From: Smittium mucronatum
Taxonomy: Eukaryota > Kickxellomycota > Harpellomycetes > Harpellales > Legeriomycetaceae
Length of the DNA: 10,300 nt
Assembly: GCA_001953115.1 (NCBI GenBank)
Contig: LSSL01002152.1
Coordinates: 1-10,300 of the forward strand
Direction of reading: 5' to 3'
Part shown: positions 1 to 6,814 of the stretch, one piece after another
Numbering within the stretch: the first letter of the stretch is position 1
Layout of the letters: every line of letters begins with the position of its first letter
Position numbers and translations under genes: made by a program
Notes under the pieces: model-generated
Told to the model about the DNA's origin: nothing
The model's input: only the letters and a program-made list of their open reading frames with translations
Database searches by the model: none

Positions 1-160
1 AAATTCCGTGATACAAAAAAAAAAAAAAAAGGAACTTCCTTAAGCTCTAAGTCTATCAGTGTAAATATGGGATAGGCAGGCCTAAACAGATTTTATGTGA
101 TGATGCGTATGGAAATTAGTTTACACCACTTTTGAAAAAAGAAATTAATTTGTCTCCTAG

Positions 161-210
161 CCACAACATTAATGCTTTTATAGGCCATCGCATTAATGTT
201 TTTTCTGTGG
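161..210. repeat. Bulged inverted repeat (hairpin) upstream of gene 1
   Basis: The left arm is 15 nt: CCACA (161-165) followed by ACATTAATGC (166-175). The right arm is GCATTAATGT (190-199) and TGTGG (206-210), separated by a 6-nt bulge. The loop is TTTTATAGGCCATC. All 15 arm bases pair, which is more than the surrounding AT-rich sequence would readily give. It could be a cruciform or protein-binding site upstream of gene 1, a structure in the 3' end of an unseen upstream transcript, or a remnant of a small inverted-repeat element. No flanking target duplication was seen. Confidence 0.55.
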
Positions 211-229
211 ATGATAGACGTAGCCCGAT

Positions 230-279
230 TTCCATTGGACAAATAGATTAGTGATCACGAATATTTTTAACCAATGGAA
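230..279. promoter_or_regulatory. Inverted pair of CCAAT boxes
   Basis: TTCCATTGG at 230-238 is the exact reverse complement of CCAATGGAA at 271-279, so two CCAAT boxes face each other across a 32-nt spacer. The spacer also contains the 8-bp palindrome GTGATCAC (251-258). CCAAT is the core bound by the conserved fungal Hap2/3/5 (NF-Y) complex. The pair lies about 180-230 nt upstream of the gene 1 start, a normal promoter distance. The repeat is seen directly; the binding role is inferred. Confidence 0.45.
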
Positions 280-348
280 GCACGATAAACGGACTCAAAA
301 AAAAAAAACTTTGGCGAAAAGTTTTATTGAAATTTTTTTTAGGGTAGA

Positions 349-356
349 TATAAATA
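349..356 (+). promoter_or_regulatory. TATA-like box of gene 1
   Basis: TATAAATA lies 105 nt upstream of the gene 1 ATG and downstream of the CCAAT pair, the usual order in a fungal promoter. A second TATAAATA at 446-453 is too close to the ATG to serve as a TATA box. Apart from the hairpin, CCAAT pair, this box and poly-A runs, positions 1-460 show no supportable gene; short open frames at the left edge end within 75 nt. Confidence 0.4.
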
Positions 357-460
357 GTCATTTAACCTAAAATGTAGTCTTTTAAGATTGGACTTTATTA
401 AAAATAACAGTTACATGCAAAAAAATAATCAGAGATAAAAAAACTTATAAATAATACACC

Positions 461-1568
461 ATGAGACTCACGCCTTTATACCTTTCAGAGAATATCCCAG
501 GTAACTTGGGAAGTCTGGTTGATCTGGATTTGAAAGGAAAAGAGATTAATCACATTGAAGATTTATCAGCATGTTCTGATTTGAGGAAGTTGAACCTATC
601 TAGCAATGATATCAAGTCAAATGAATGTTTTAATGCTTTGAAATACAATAAAGATTTGGCCATGCTAAACTTATCAAACAATAAGCTCGAATCGATTATA
701 GGGGTGGAGCAATTACAGGAGCTTTCAAGTAAGACTTTTTCTTAGTTTAAATATATTTTTTCAGAAATTTAAATAAAATATTTTTTTATCTACATTAAAA
801 CACTGAGTAGTTTTTAATGTGAGTGGTAATATACTTAACAGAATTCCAATCCAGATAGCTTCTTGCCAGAAACTAAAGGCTTTAATTCTCAACAACAACA
901 AATTAAAAGTTTTAGAAAATGTTTTTGGATTACCTCTCCTCAATACAATAGTGATTTCACACAACGAGATTGAAAAACTTGAAGGGCTAGACAAGCTTCA
1001 TAATTTGACTAAACTTTCTGCTTCTCACAACTTATTGAGACAGATCCCCAAGTTTGGCGAAAATGAAAATTTGAAGGAAATAAGGATTAATAATAATAAG
1101 ATTACTTCAGTCCCTTTAGCCATATCCAGTTTGATAAATTTGCAAGTATTAGATTTGGGGAACAATTTGATAACGAATTTTAAACAGATTGAACCATTGT
1201 ACACTTGCAAGAGCTTGACAAATTTAAATTTGAAAGGCAATCCCATTTCCAATGATCCGGAATATAAAAAAAAGGTATTCATTATTTTTTAAAATTTAAT
1301 ACTAGTTTTTAAGTCACTATTTTTTCTATAGATTTTGGAAAACATTCCAGGCCTACGGGTTTTAGATGGGGAAAGGTTTGACCCAAAATTTTTATCAAGA
1401 AAGGAGAAAAGAAAAGTGATTGAAGAAATTAAGACTAGGGAAGAGAATGAAAAGAAGTTAGGCCTGAAGCCAGGTGCTTTGAAGCCTCCTCATGTCAAAA
1501 AGAAGCGAAGAATAAATAATCTAGAGAATCAAAAACGGAACCAAAAGTCGAAATTGCAGCAGCAATGA
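461..1568 (+). CDS. Leucine-rich-repeat protein with basic C-terminal tail (3 exons)
   Basis: The model is join(461..728, 811..1274, 1332..1568), giving 322 residues. The ATG has A at -3 and an in-frame TAA at 452-454 just upstream. Residues about 18-235 form nine or ten LRRs of the LxxLxxLxLxxNxL type, for example around residues 41-54, 66-79, 111-124, 155-168, 200-213 and 225-238. Residues 235-262 look like an LRR cap (NPISNDPEYKKK, then LRVLDGERFD), the arrangement seen in PP1R7- and U2A'-like LRR proteins. The tail from about 263 is strongly charged, with a run KKKRR near 300-304 that could be a nuclear localisation signal, and ends in Gln/Lys. There is no signal peptide or membrane segment, so it is probably an intracellular protein-protein interaction scaffold. 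The first splice joint rebuilds a perfect LRR (LQELSIFNVSGNIL), which supports the exon model. The partner is unknown. Confidence 0.85.
729..810 (+). other. Intron 1 of gene 1
   Basis: 82 nt, donor GTAAGA, acceptor GAGTAG. It interrupts a codon after its first base. Removing it joins two half repeats into a regular LRR; reading through gives a stop at 743-745. Confidence 0.8.
1275..1331 (+). other. Intron 2 of gene 1
   Basis: 57 nt, donor GTATTC, T-rich tract and acceptor TCTATAG, between codons. Splicing fuses the LRR cap (PEYKKK to ILENIPGLRVLDG); without it the frame stops at 1290-1292. Confidence 0.8.
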
Positions 1569-1882
1569 AAAGGCACATAGACTCATTTTTTTTAAACACT
1601 TCGCTATATCCCTCTTAGTCTCGTGGCTTATCCCTATACCTTCCACAATCCATTTTTGTCCAACAATTTTACATACAACATTTCTAGATTTTACATTCAC
1701 CCAATAGTTTCTTGGTTCATTTTTTTTGTGTATTTATGAGACATATAATTGGGTTTCCACGCATTTTGCGTTAATATTCCAATATTTCCTAACCAAGTAT
1801 AACAATTAATATGAGTGCTAAAAATACAAGCACGTTCAATTTTAGACAGATTTAATGTACTTTTAAAAACCAGGCATATGAA
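1569..1882 (+). promoter_or_regulatory. Spacer and probable promoter of gene 2
   Basis: No gene is seen here. It holds three CCAAT boxes: CCAAT at 1700-1704, the reverse ATTGG at 1748-1752 and CCAAT at 1779-1783. A small dyad ACGCA-TTT-TGCGT lies at 1759-1771. Two short upstream ORFs precede gene 2: a 14-codon frame at 1811-1855 with A at -3, and ATG AAA TGA at 1878-1886, whose stop overlaps the gene 2 start. No clear TATA box or AATAAA for gene 1 was found. Confidence 0.35.
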
Positions 1883-2758
1883 ATGAATATCACACCACAC
1901 TTAGGAGAAATAGAACTGTCAATCACTAATCTGGCCGAAAACAGTCCCGTCCAATTCGACCAAGTATATTTTCAATTTGAAGATGAGCCCGATTTGTTTC
2001 CTTATTTTCAGGATGACGTTTCAGTATGTATAATCGAGTTAGACACATTACCGAGTCAGAATCAGGTTGAAAATAGCTCCATATCAGAAAGAAATAAGCC
2101 TAAGTATGAAAACGACTCCAATAAAGTACCATCGGACATCAACATTGATACTCTGGGAGATTTGCTCGGAAATTTAAAGATTAAGGATGGAAGCAGTATA
2201 TCAGAAAAAAGAAAGTCGGATTCCTCTCAAAATAAAATAATTCCCCGCGAGTTCTCAGTGAAATCAGTAAAATCTTTGTCTAGTGAGATGATTATTGTTG
2301 AACACGACAGCAGTGCCGATTTTTTCGATGAAAAATTGGAGGGAAGTGACGTTCAGCTTGAAAAAACACAAAATCTAAATATAGAAGTCAAGACTGTACT
2401 TAGAAATCGGTTAGATTCCATTATGAATTTTATAGGCTTTTGTTTTTAACTTTACCAATATTTAAAAAATAGAATAAAGGATAATGAGGAATATGCGCGG
2501 TTTAGTGAAATTGCTGCGGGAGATCAGACGAATCATGAAACTGACTTGGATACTTTGAAGGAAACATTATTTTCTTGCAAGGAAAGAGCTGCTTTTGTAA
2601 AATCCGCTATGATTTGACCAATCCTATTTCCTTTTTAGTTCAAGTCTACCGTGTCAGTTTCTCTCTTTGGAAATAGGGGGCAGTTAAATCTGAATCCAAA
2701 TAATTCACTACGAAATTTATACAATTATGGCACTGTTGTATTTAATTGCTTTTTTTAA
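1883..2758 (+). CDS. Unrecognised, probably soluble protein (likely 3 exons)
   Basis: Preferred model join(1883..2409, 2473..2596, 2639..2758), 256 residues. I do not recognise the family. Residues 1-60 are acidic and hydrophobic in a folded-looking pattern (QVYFQFEDEPDLFPYF), residues about 60-165 are Ser/Asn/Lys-rich and probably disordered, and residues from about 165 to the end look folded again (LRNRIKDNEEYARF, then CKERAAFFKSTVSVSLFG). There is no signal peptide or clear membrane span. The first intron is supported because splicing gives a sensible charged helix where read-through gives a short hydrophobic end. The second is only 42 nt; if it is retained, the protein stops at 2615-2617 with 223 residues. 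An unspliced transcript would stop at 2447-2449 with 188 residues. The true start could also lie in an upstream exon, because the frame stays open back to 1856. Confidence 0.55.
2410..2472 (+). other. Intron 1 of gene 2
   Basis: 63 nt, donor GTTAGA, branch-like TTTTTAAC near 2443-2450, acceptor AAATAG. It splits an Arg codon (CG|A). The downstream frame remains open for over 140 nt, which supports removal. Confidence 0.6.
2597..2638 (+). other. Probable short intron 2 of gene 2
   Basis: 42 nt between codons, donor GTAAAA, a branch-like TTTGACC around 2613-2619 and a pyrimidine-rich acceptor CTTTTTAG. Removal bypasses a TGA at 2615-2617 and extends the frame by 39 residues of ordinary composition. 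The length is near the lower limit for fungal introns, hence the modest confidence. Confidence 0.5.
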
Positions 2759-2780
2759 AACAGGGTCGCATTTTTATAAG

Positions 2781-2818
2781 TATAAATATTTTTCCTTTTC
2801 ATCTTTTTAGTATATAAA
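2781..2818 (+). promoter_or_regulatory. TATA boxes of gene 3
   Basis: TATATAAA at 2811-2818 lies 80 nt upstream of the gene 3 ATG, and a second TATAAATA is at 2781-2788. The whole gap between the end of gene 2 and this ATG is about 140 nt, so this compact promoter overlaps the likely 3' UTR of gene 2. Confidence 0.45.
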
Positions 2819-2897
2819 CTAATCTTGTACTCGTTAATCAAAACGCCGTTTCTTGTTTCCTCTTATATTTCTACTAACCCAGATCATAACTGATAAA

Positions 2898-3944
2898 ATG
2901 TCGGCCTCCATTTTGAATTGGAATTCAAAATTCTTATTTAGAACTATTGCTACCAGAAAATTGAATCTTAGACCTTTGGTTTCTAGCTTTTCTAGTTCTG
3001 CCTCAATGAATTCCATAAATTCCCAATCTCTGGAGGATTGGGCATCAAAGGCCAAGACTAACAAGACTGTATTCAGGGAAGTTATCGATGGAGTGCGCCT
3101 AGCTCATCTTAGAAATACATTATTTCCCTACCTCCCAAACAATTATCCTCAAATCAGTCTTGACAACTCGACCCAAGAAGCTGCCTTAGGACAGTCCCTT
3201 TTCCCAAATTCTCATTTAGTTTATTTTTGGCTTCACAACCCTGAAACTGAACTGTCTAAAGATGGCTATTTCTCAGGCGAAGCTCCTCCACCGCCATATG
3301 TCCAAAGGGTTTGGGCTGGTGGTGAGCTTCAATTTGACACCTCGAATCCATTAAAGGTAGGCCAAAATGCCCAATTGACCATGAAAATAGACAGTGTTGT
3401 CGAAAAGGACCGGCCAGTTGATTCTGGCGGCCCTATTGTTCTTGTTTCAATGAGCAGAACAGTTGAAAACGATAGGGGATTTTCTCTAAAAGAGATTAGA
3501 AACCTAGCTTATATGGAAAAAACAAATCCAACCAGGAAAATAATAATTTCAACCCGGTTAAACGCTAAAAATTCTGACTTTTCACATTCTCTAACCCCAA
3601 CTGAAATTTTATTATTCAGATATAGTGCTTTGACTTGGAACTCCCACCGGATCCACTATGATTTTAATTACAGTACCAAAATTGAGAAGCATCCTCATAA
3701 TTTAGTTCATGGCCCATTGACCTGCACTCTGCTTTTGGAGTTATTAAGATCCAATTCTCCTGAAGGACACACTCTAGCCAATTTCAACTACCGAGCCATT
3801 AGTCCGCTTTATTCTAACCAGCCGTTGTCCATACACGGCAAATGGTTAGACGAATCAAAATTGTCATGTGAATTATTTGCTCTTAATAACGAAGGTGGCG
3901 TCGCCATGTCTGGAAAAGCTACCCTTAATAAGACCGTCTCCTAG
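2898..3944 (+). CDS. HTD2: HTD2-like mitochondrial 3-hydroxyacyl-thioester dehydratase
   Basis: A 348-residue, single-exon protein. In fungi Htd2 removes water from (3R)-3-hydroxyacyl-ACP to give trans-2-enoyl-ACP in mitochondrial type II fatty acid synthesis, which supplies octanoate for lipoic acid. Residues 1-40 are rich in Ser, Arg and Lys with no acidic residue, a good mitochondrial presequence. About 60-200 is a first, degenerate hotdog half with the family signature PPPPYVQRVWAGGELQF (131-147). About 230-345 is the catalytic MaoC-like half: LTPTEILLFRYSALTWN..RIHYD, with N248, H250 and H253 as candidate active-site residues, then HPHNLVHGPLT (265-275). The ATG at 2898 (A at -3) is chosen because the frame upstream has no other ATG. 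A second ATG at 3006 would remove the presequence. Related double-hotdog enzymes include mesaconyl-C4-CoA hydratases, so a CoA-ester substrate cannot be excluded. Confidence 0.85.
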   Translation: MSASILNWNSKFLFRTIATRKLNLRPLVSSFSSSASMNSINSQSLEDWASKAKTNKTVFREVIDGVRLAHLRNTLFPYLPNNYPQISLDNSTQEAALGQSLFPNSHLVYFWLHNPETELSKDGYFSGEAPPPPYVQRVWAGGELQFDTSNPLKVGQNAQLTMKIDSVVEKDRPVDSGGPIVLVSMSRTVENDRGFSLKEIRNLAYMEKTNPTRKIIISTRLNAKNSDFSHSLTPTEILLFRYSALTWNSHRIHYDFNYSTKIEKHPHNLVHGPLTCTLLLELLRSNSPEGHTLANFNYRAISPLYSNQPLSIHGKWLDESKLSCELFALNNEGGVAMSGKATLNKTVS

Positions 3945-4409
3945 TATAGTTGCATGATTGCACAAATATTCAACAGCCCCGCTTTTAAATTGCATTAATT
4001 TATAATATATTTCAGTTTTCCTGGACTGTAAACAAAAGAACCAAGAATTCATTCTATATGCAATCATTTATAAAAAAGGACTAAATAAAGATTGGTTCTA
4101 CTTATTTTTATATTTCCAAAAACGCACATCCTTCTTCAGTTTCTTCTTTCCTTTTTATTCAAAACATAAAGAAAGGTTTTACATTTATTATATAGCATAT
4201 CACAACTGCAAAAGTCATTGATATATTTCCTATCCATTTCAAAAGCATTCCATCTCTATAATATTTGCAATTATATTAACAATTTTAGCATAGCGAAAAA
4301 CATTATCCATTTATCATACTCTCTGAAAAGGAAAAAGAAGTCAAAATTTAAACATTTACTCAGTTGCGACACAGCTGTATTACAGATTAAGTAATTAGAG
4401 GTGTATAAA
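3945..4409 (+). promoter_or_regulatory. Spacer between genes 3 and 4
   Basis: No gene is seen. The left part is the probable gene 3 3' UTR, with the first AATAAA at 4084-4089, 140 nt past the stop. The right part should hold the gene 4 promoter and 5' UTR; it has pyrimidine-rich stretches (4129-4160) and only a weak TATAATAT at 4257-4264. The GTATAAA next to the ATG is too close to be a TATA box. Confidence 0.35.
4084..4089 (+). promoter_or_regulatory. Poly(A) signal of gene 3
   Basis: AATAAA in the 3' spacer, the first canonical hexamer downstream of the gene 3 stop codon. Confidence 0.4.
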
Positions 4410-6275
4410 ATGGCGATTACTACTAAAACCGTCGGGAATACGTTAGTAAACGTGTCGTTTTTGATATCTTTGATATCCTCTTTAGTCATGCTGGCTTTAT
4501 CTTTATTGCTTCGAATAAAGTATCCCAAGCAATCCAGAATCATTCAAATCAACCACTCCCCGTACCTGGCACTATGCGACATCATGATCTCACTCGTTGT
4601 AATGCACTGGTTCTTTTTCGGAATTGATAAGCACTCAGAAACATTTTTAAAAATAACTCTGTACCTTTTCTATTCACTTCCTCTATTTGGCGTGTTCTTG
4701 CTGGTGACTATTTCTCTCGATCTACAACTAGCCTTTGTTTATCAAGTTAGGAGGTTTAAAGTTTTGAGGTACTACTACGTTCCGATCGCCTTTTTGATCT
4801 CATTCTTCCTGATAATGCCCACTTTCTTCGGATCCACGATACATAATCCGAATAGTGTTCGAATTAGGCTAAGGTTCAAAAATCCAGGCGGCGAGCTAAT
4901 CCTCGAAATATTTTGCAAGATGATTCCATACTTGTCCAGTATTCTTTATTGTTTTTTTGTGATAATCCAGCTCTCATTTGTCCTATTAAAAAAAAAGGAC
5001 TTCTATTCGGAAATCAAATGGAGAATGAGGATATCTAGTAAGAATAGTTTGGGATCTTCTAATGATGGTTTATCGTCTTTTGCACGCAAAAAAAGATGGG
5101 TATCAGATTTAGCATCGGATAGCAAGCGTAAATTTACAAACCTGTTCAAAAAAAATAAATCTAATGACTTGACTTCTGATGATGACGACGATGAAGATTA
5201 TGTAAAGTCTTTGGGACTTATTACCCCGCTCCCCAAAAAATTTGGCGAGTCTGTTGTTGTCACTGATATTAATACGGAGGAGAAAACTCAACTTCCCAGA
5301 AATCTTCATTATTCGACAAATCTCAACAAAAATGTCGCTTCAACCGCAGTTTTAAAATTCAAAGAAAACCAAAAGAGGGCCAGGATGTTGATACTGAGGC
5401 TATCTTTGTTTCCAATCGTCCCCTTATTCACCCAACTTTTCCAGAGAATTGATATGTTTGTTAATGGCGTAAGAATTGGGTTTGGTGATGGAAACCCCGT
5501 TGATCCAAGATCCGATCGGATCGCTGGTATATTTTTGTACTTCATGTACTCTTTACAAGGATCATTGAATCTCATCATATTCCTCTTAAACCCTACTGTT
5601 CTCGCATCTCTTAAACTCATTTTCAGACAGTTCCGTAACACCGATTTAGGAAAATCCAAATTTAAAGAAAACGAATTTGATTTCAAAATGACTCACGAAA
5701 GCCCGCCAGCAAACGATCATCGTCTCAACATAAATGGTAAATCCGGTAAGGGAGGTCACAAATCGCCATCAATTGAAAGCAACGATTCACCGGAAACTTT
5801 AATCATGAACTATATTCTTAAAAACTCCTACAATAAAGTCGAAAAGTCCCCTCGACCAAAGCGCCAAGAAGAAATCAAAAAAGCGGAAACATCCAATTCA
5901 TACAAAAAACTATCGTTTGATTCCGCTGAACTTTCCCATTCTTACGATAATGTAAATGAATACAATATCGATATATCAAGCATCAATACTAGTCAGATGA
6001 ATAGTCCCATCTCTAACTCTGAACTTGATGATTTCGCCACTTACGGTATTTTCTTTTTTTTATCTTGAACCAAATCAAAATATATTCTACTAACCTTTCA
6101 TTAAATTATTCTCTAAACTAAATTCCATCATTTTTTTTTCTATATAAACTTAGGCGGAAAAAAGGTTGGAGCTAATCCGTCCCAAGATAATTCTGGTAGC
6201 ATCAATGATATCAGCAACTTTGGAATGAACAAAAAGGTCGATCCAAAGGGTCCAAAATGGTTTTCTAATATTTAA
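4410..6275 (+). CDS. Seven-transmembrane receptor, fungal Git3/Gpr1 or cAMP-receptor-like (2 exons)
   Basis: The model is join(4410..6045, 6154..6275), 585 residues. It is probably a plasma-membrane G-protein-coupled receptor sensing a nutrient or other small ligand. Hydrophobic segments sit at about 12-34, 52-71, 81-109, 121-141, 170-193, 325-345 and 371-396. Loops 1, 2 and 3 are basic, giving an outside N-terminus and a cytosolic C-terminus. The third cytosolic loop is very long (about 194-323), with Lys/Arg patches and an acidic run DDDDDED at 257-263. The last helix has LQGSLNLIIFLLNP, resembling the LQG..N..(I/V)F pattern of fungal Git3-like receptors, and its NP recalls the NPxxY region. 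There is no class A DRY motif or TM3-ECL2 disulfide cysteine. The tail (about 398-585) is Ser/Asn/Lys-rich and includes KSPS, DSPE and KSPRP sites that could be phosphorylated. The ligand is unknown, and a non-GPCR 7TM protein remains possible. Confidence 0.75.
6046..6153 (+). other. Intron of gene 4 with consensus branch site
   Basis: 108 nt, donor GTATTT, exact TACTAAC at 6088-6094, acceptor ACTTAG. It splits a Gly codon (G|GC). Downstream, a 40-residue tail exon (KKVGANPSQ to PKWFSNI) ends at TAA 6273-6275. If the intron is retained the frame stops at 6066-6068, losing only that tail. Confidence 0.8.
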
Positions 6276-6453
6276 AGCTTTTTACCCATCTTCTTTTATT
6301 AAATTTGCTAAAGCTCAACTTAAAAAAAACTCTGCTGCCCTTTCTTTCATAACCCAGAAATTTGAATTTAATTTATTTCAAATCAAGATATCTACTTAAC
6401 TTTTCTTTATTTTCAATAATATAAAAATAACTTCCCAGAATTGTCTCTAGGAA

Positions 6454-6478
6454 ATAAAATTTTGCTCTAAAATTTTAT
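6454..6478. repeat. Perfect 10-bp hairpin in the gene 4 3' region
   Basis: ATAAAATTTT (6454-6463) and its exact reverse complement AAAATTTTAT (6469-6478) flank the loop GCTCT. It would form in gene 4 mRNA about 180 nt past the stop. It is made only of A and T, so chance in this composition is a real possibility. Confidence 0.4.
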
Positions 6479-6574
6479 GAAAAGAAAAAATCAAATGAAC
6501 CTGGAAACATTTATTAAAACTTTACAATCTGAAAAAAAAGTCACATTTATTAAATCCAAACAGAGATATATGTA

Positions 6575-6607
6575 AATAAAATTTAAATAAATAAAACAAT
6601 AAATAAA
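6575..6607 (+). promoter_or_regulatory. Cluster of poly(A) hexamers for gene 4
   Basis: Five AATAAA hexamers occur at 6575-6580, 6586-6591, 6590-6595, 6598-6603 and 6602-6607, about 300 nt after the gene 4 stop. This is probably the 3'-end processing region. Confidence 0.45.
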
Positions 6608-6623
6608 AATGTGTTCAGAAGTT

Positions 6624-6629
6624 TTTATT
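6624..6629 (-). promoter_or_regulatory. Poly(A) signal of gene 5
   Basis: TTTATT on the plus strand reads AATAAA on the minus strand, about 185 nt past the gene 5 stop. It faces the gene 4 cluster only 16 nt away, so the two transcripts may overlap at their 3' ends. Confidence 0.35.
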
Positions 6630-6814
6630 GTCATTATTATTGTCAATGTTTTTTGGCCACATTATCATCTCTAGTATCGAAGCTTTAAAAAAAATCCTAT
6701 ACAAAATATATCATAACGCGCTCTTAATTAAATAACTTACATTATGTAATGCTAAATAGCTGTTTATATTTAATTACATATTTAGTTATGGGATAAAAAA
6801 ACATCAAAGGAATT

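Larger units (their letters stand above)
6276..6814. other. Shared 3' intergenic region of convergent genes 4 and 5
   Basis: Very AT-rich and without a supportable gene. It contains the 10-bp hairpin at 6454-6478, a cluster of AATAAA hexamers at 6575-6607, a minus-strand hexamer at 6624-6629, and a nested AT-rich dyad at 6725-6776 (TAATTAAATA paired with TATTTAATTA, with TTACA-TTA-TGTAA inside). Both 3' UTRs presumably end here. Confidence 0.5.

Noticed and set aside
15..30. 16-A run as the tail of a retrotransposed copy
   Set aside because: No target-site duplication or coding remnant lies upstream within the window. Poly-A runs recur elsewhere (299-308), so it fits the AT-rich background.
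819..1292. Separate LRR gene starting at 819
   Set aside because: The codon at 819 is GTG, not ATG. The segment is the middle exon of gene 1, and splicing on both sides restores regular repeats.
2759..2830. Further exon of gene 2 after acceptor AAAACAG at 2757-2763
   Set aside because: The only matching donor would make an intron under 30 nt, and the added sequence is a low-complexity Phe/Ser/Tyr string that runs into the gene 3 TATA box.
1883..3944. Bicistronic RPP14-HTD2 arrangement as in vertebrates
   Set aside because: The gene upstream of the HTD2-like gene is also on the plus strand and close, but it shows no resemblance to an RNase P subunit, and TATA boxes lie in the gap.
5509..5522. 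14-bp perfect palindrome GATCCGATCGGATC
   Set aside because: It lies inside the receptor coding region (RSDR) just before the seventh helix. A 14-bp palindrome is expected about once by chance in a sequence of this length, and nothing around it suggests a binding site.
5309..5686. 125-codon antisense frame in the receptor gene
   Set aside because: It lies opposite a well-supported 7TM coding exon, shows no domain, and has no promoter or splice evidence. The same holds for antisense frames over the LRR gene and for plus-strand frames over gene 5.
6454..6478. Intrinsic (bacterial-type) terminator
   Set aside because: The stem is all AT and the genome is eukaryotic with spliceosomal introns. 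It is listed only as a hairpin.
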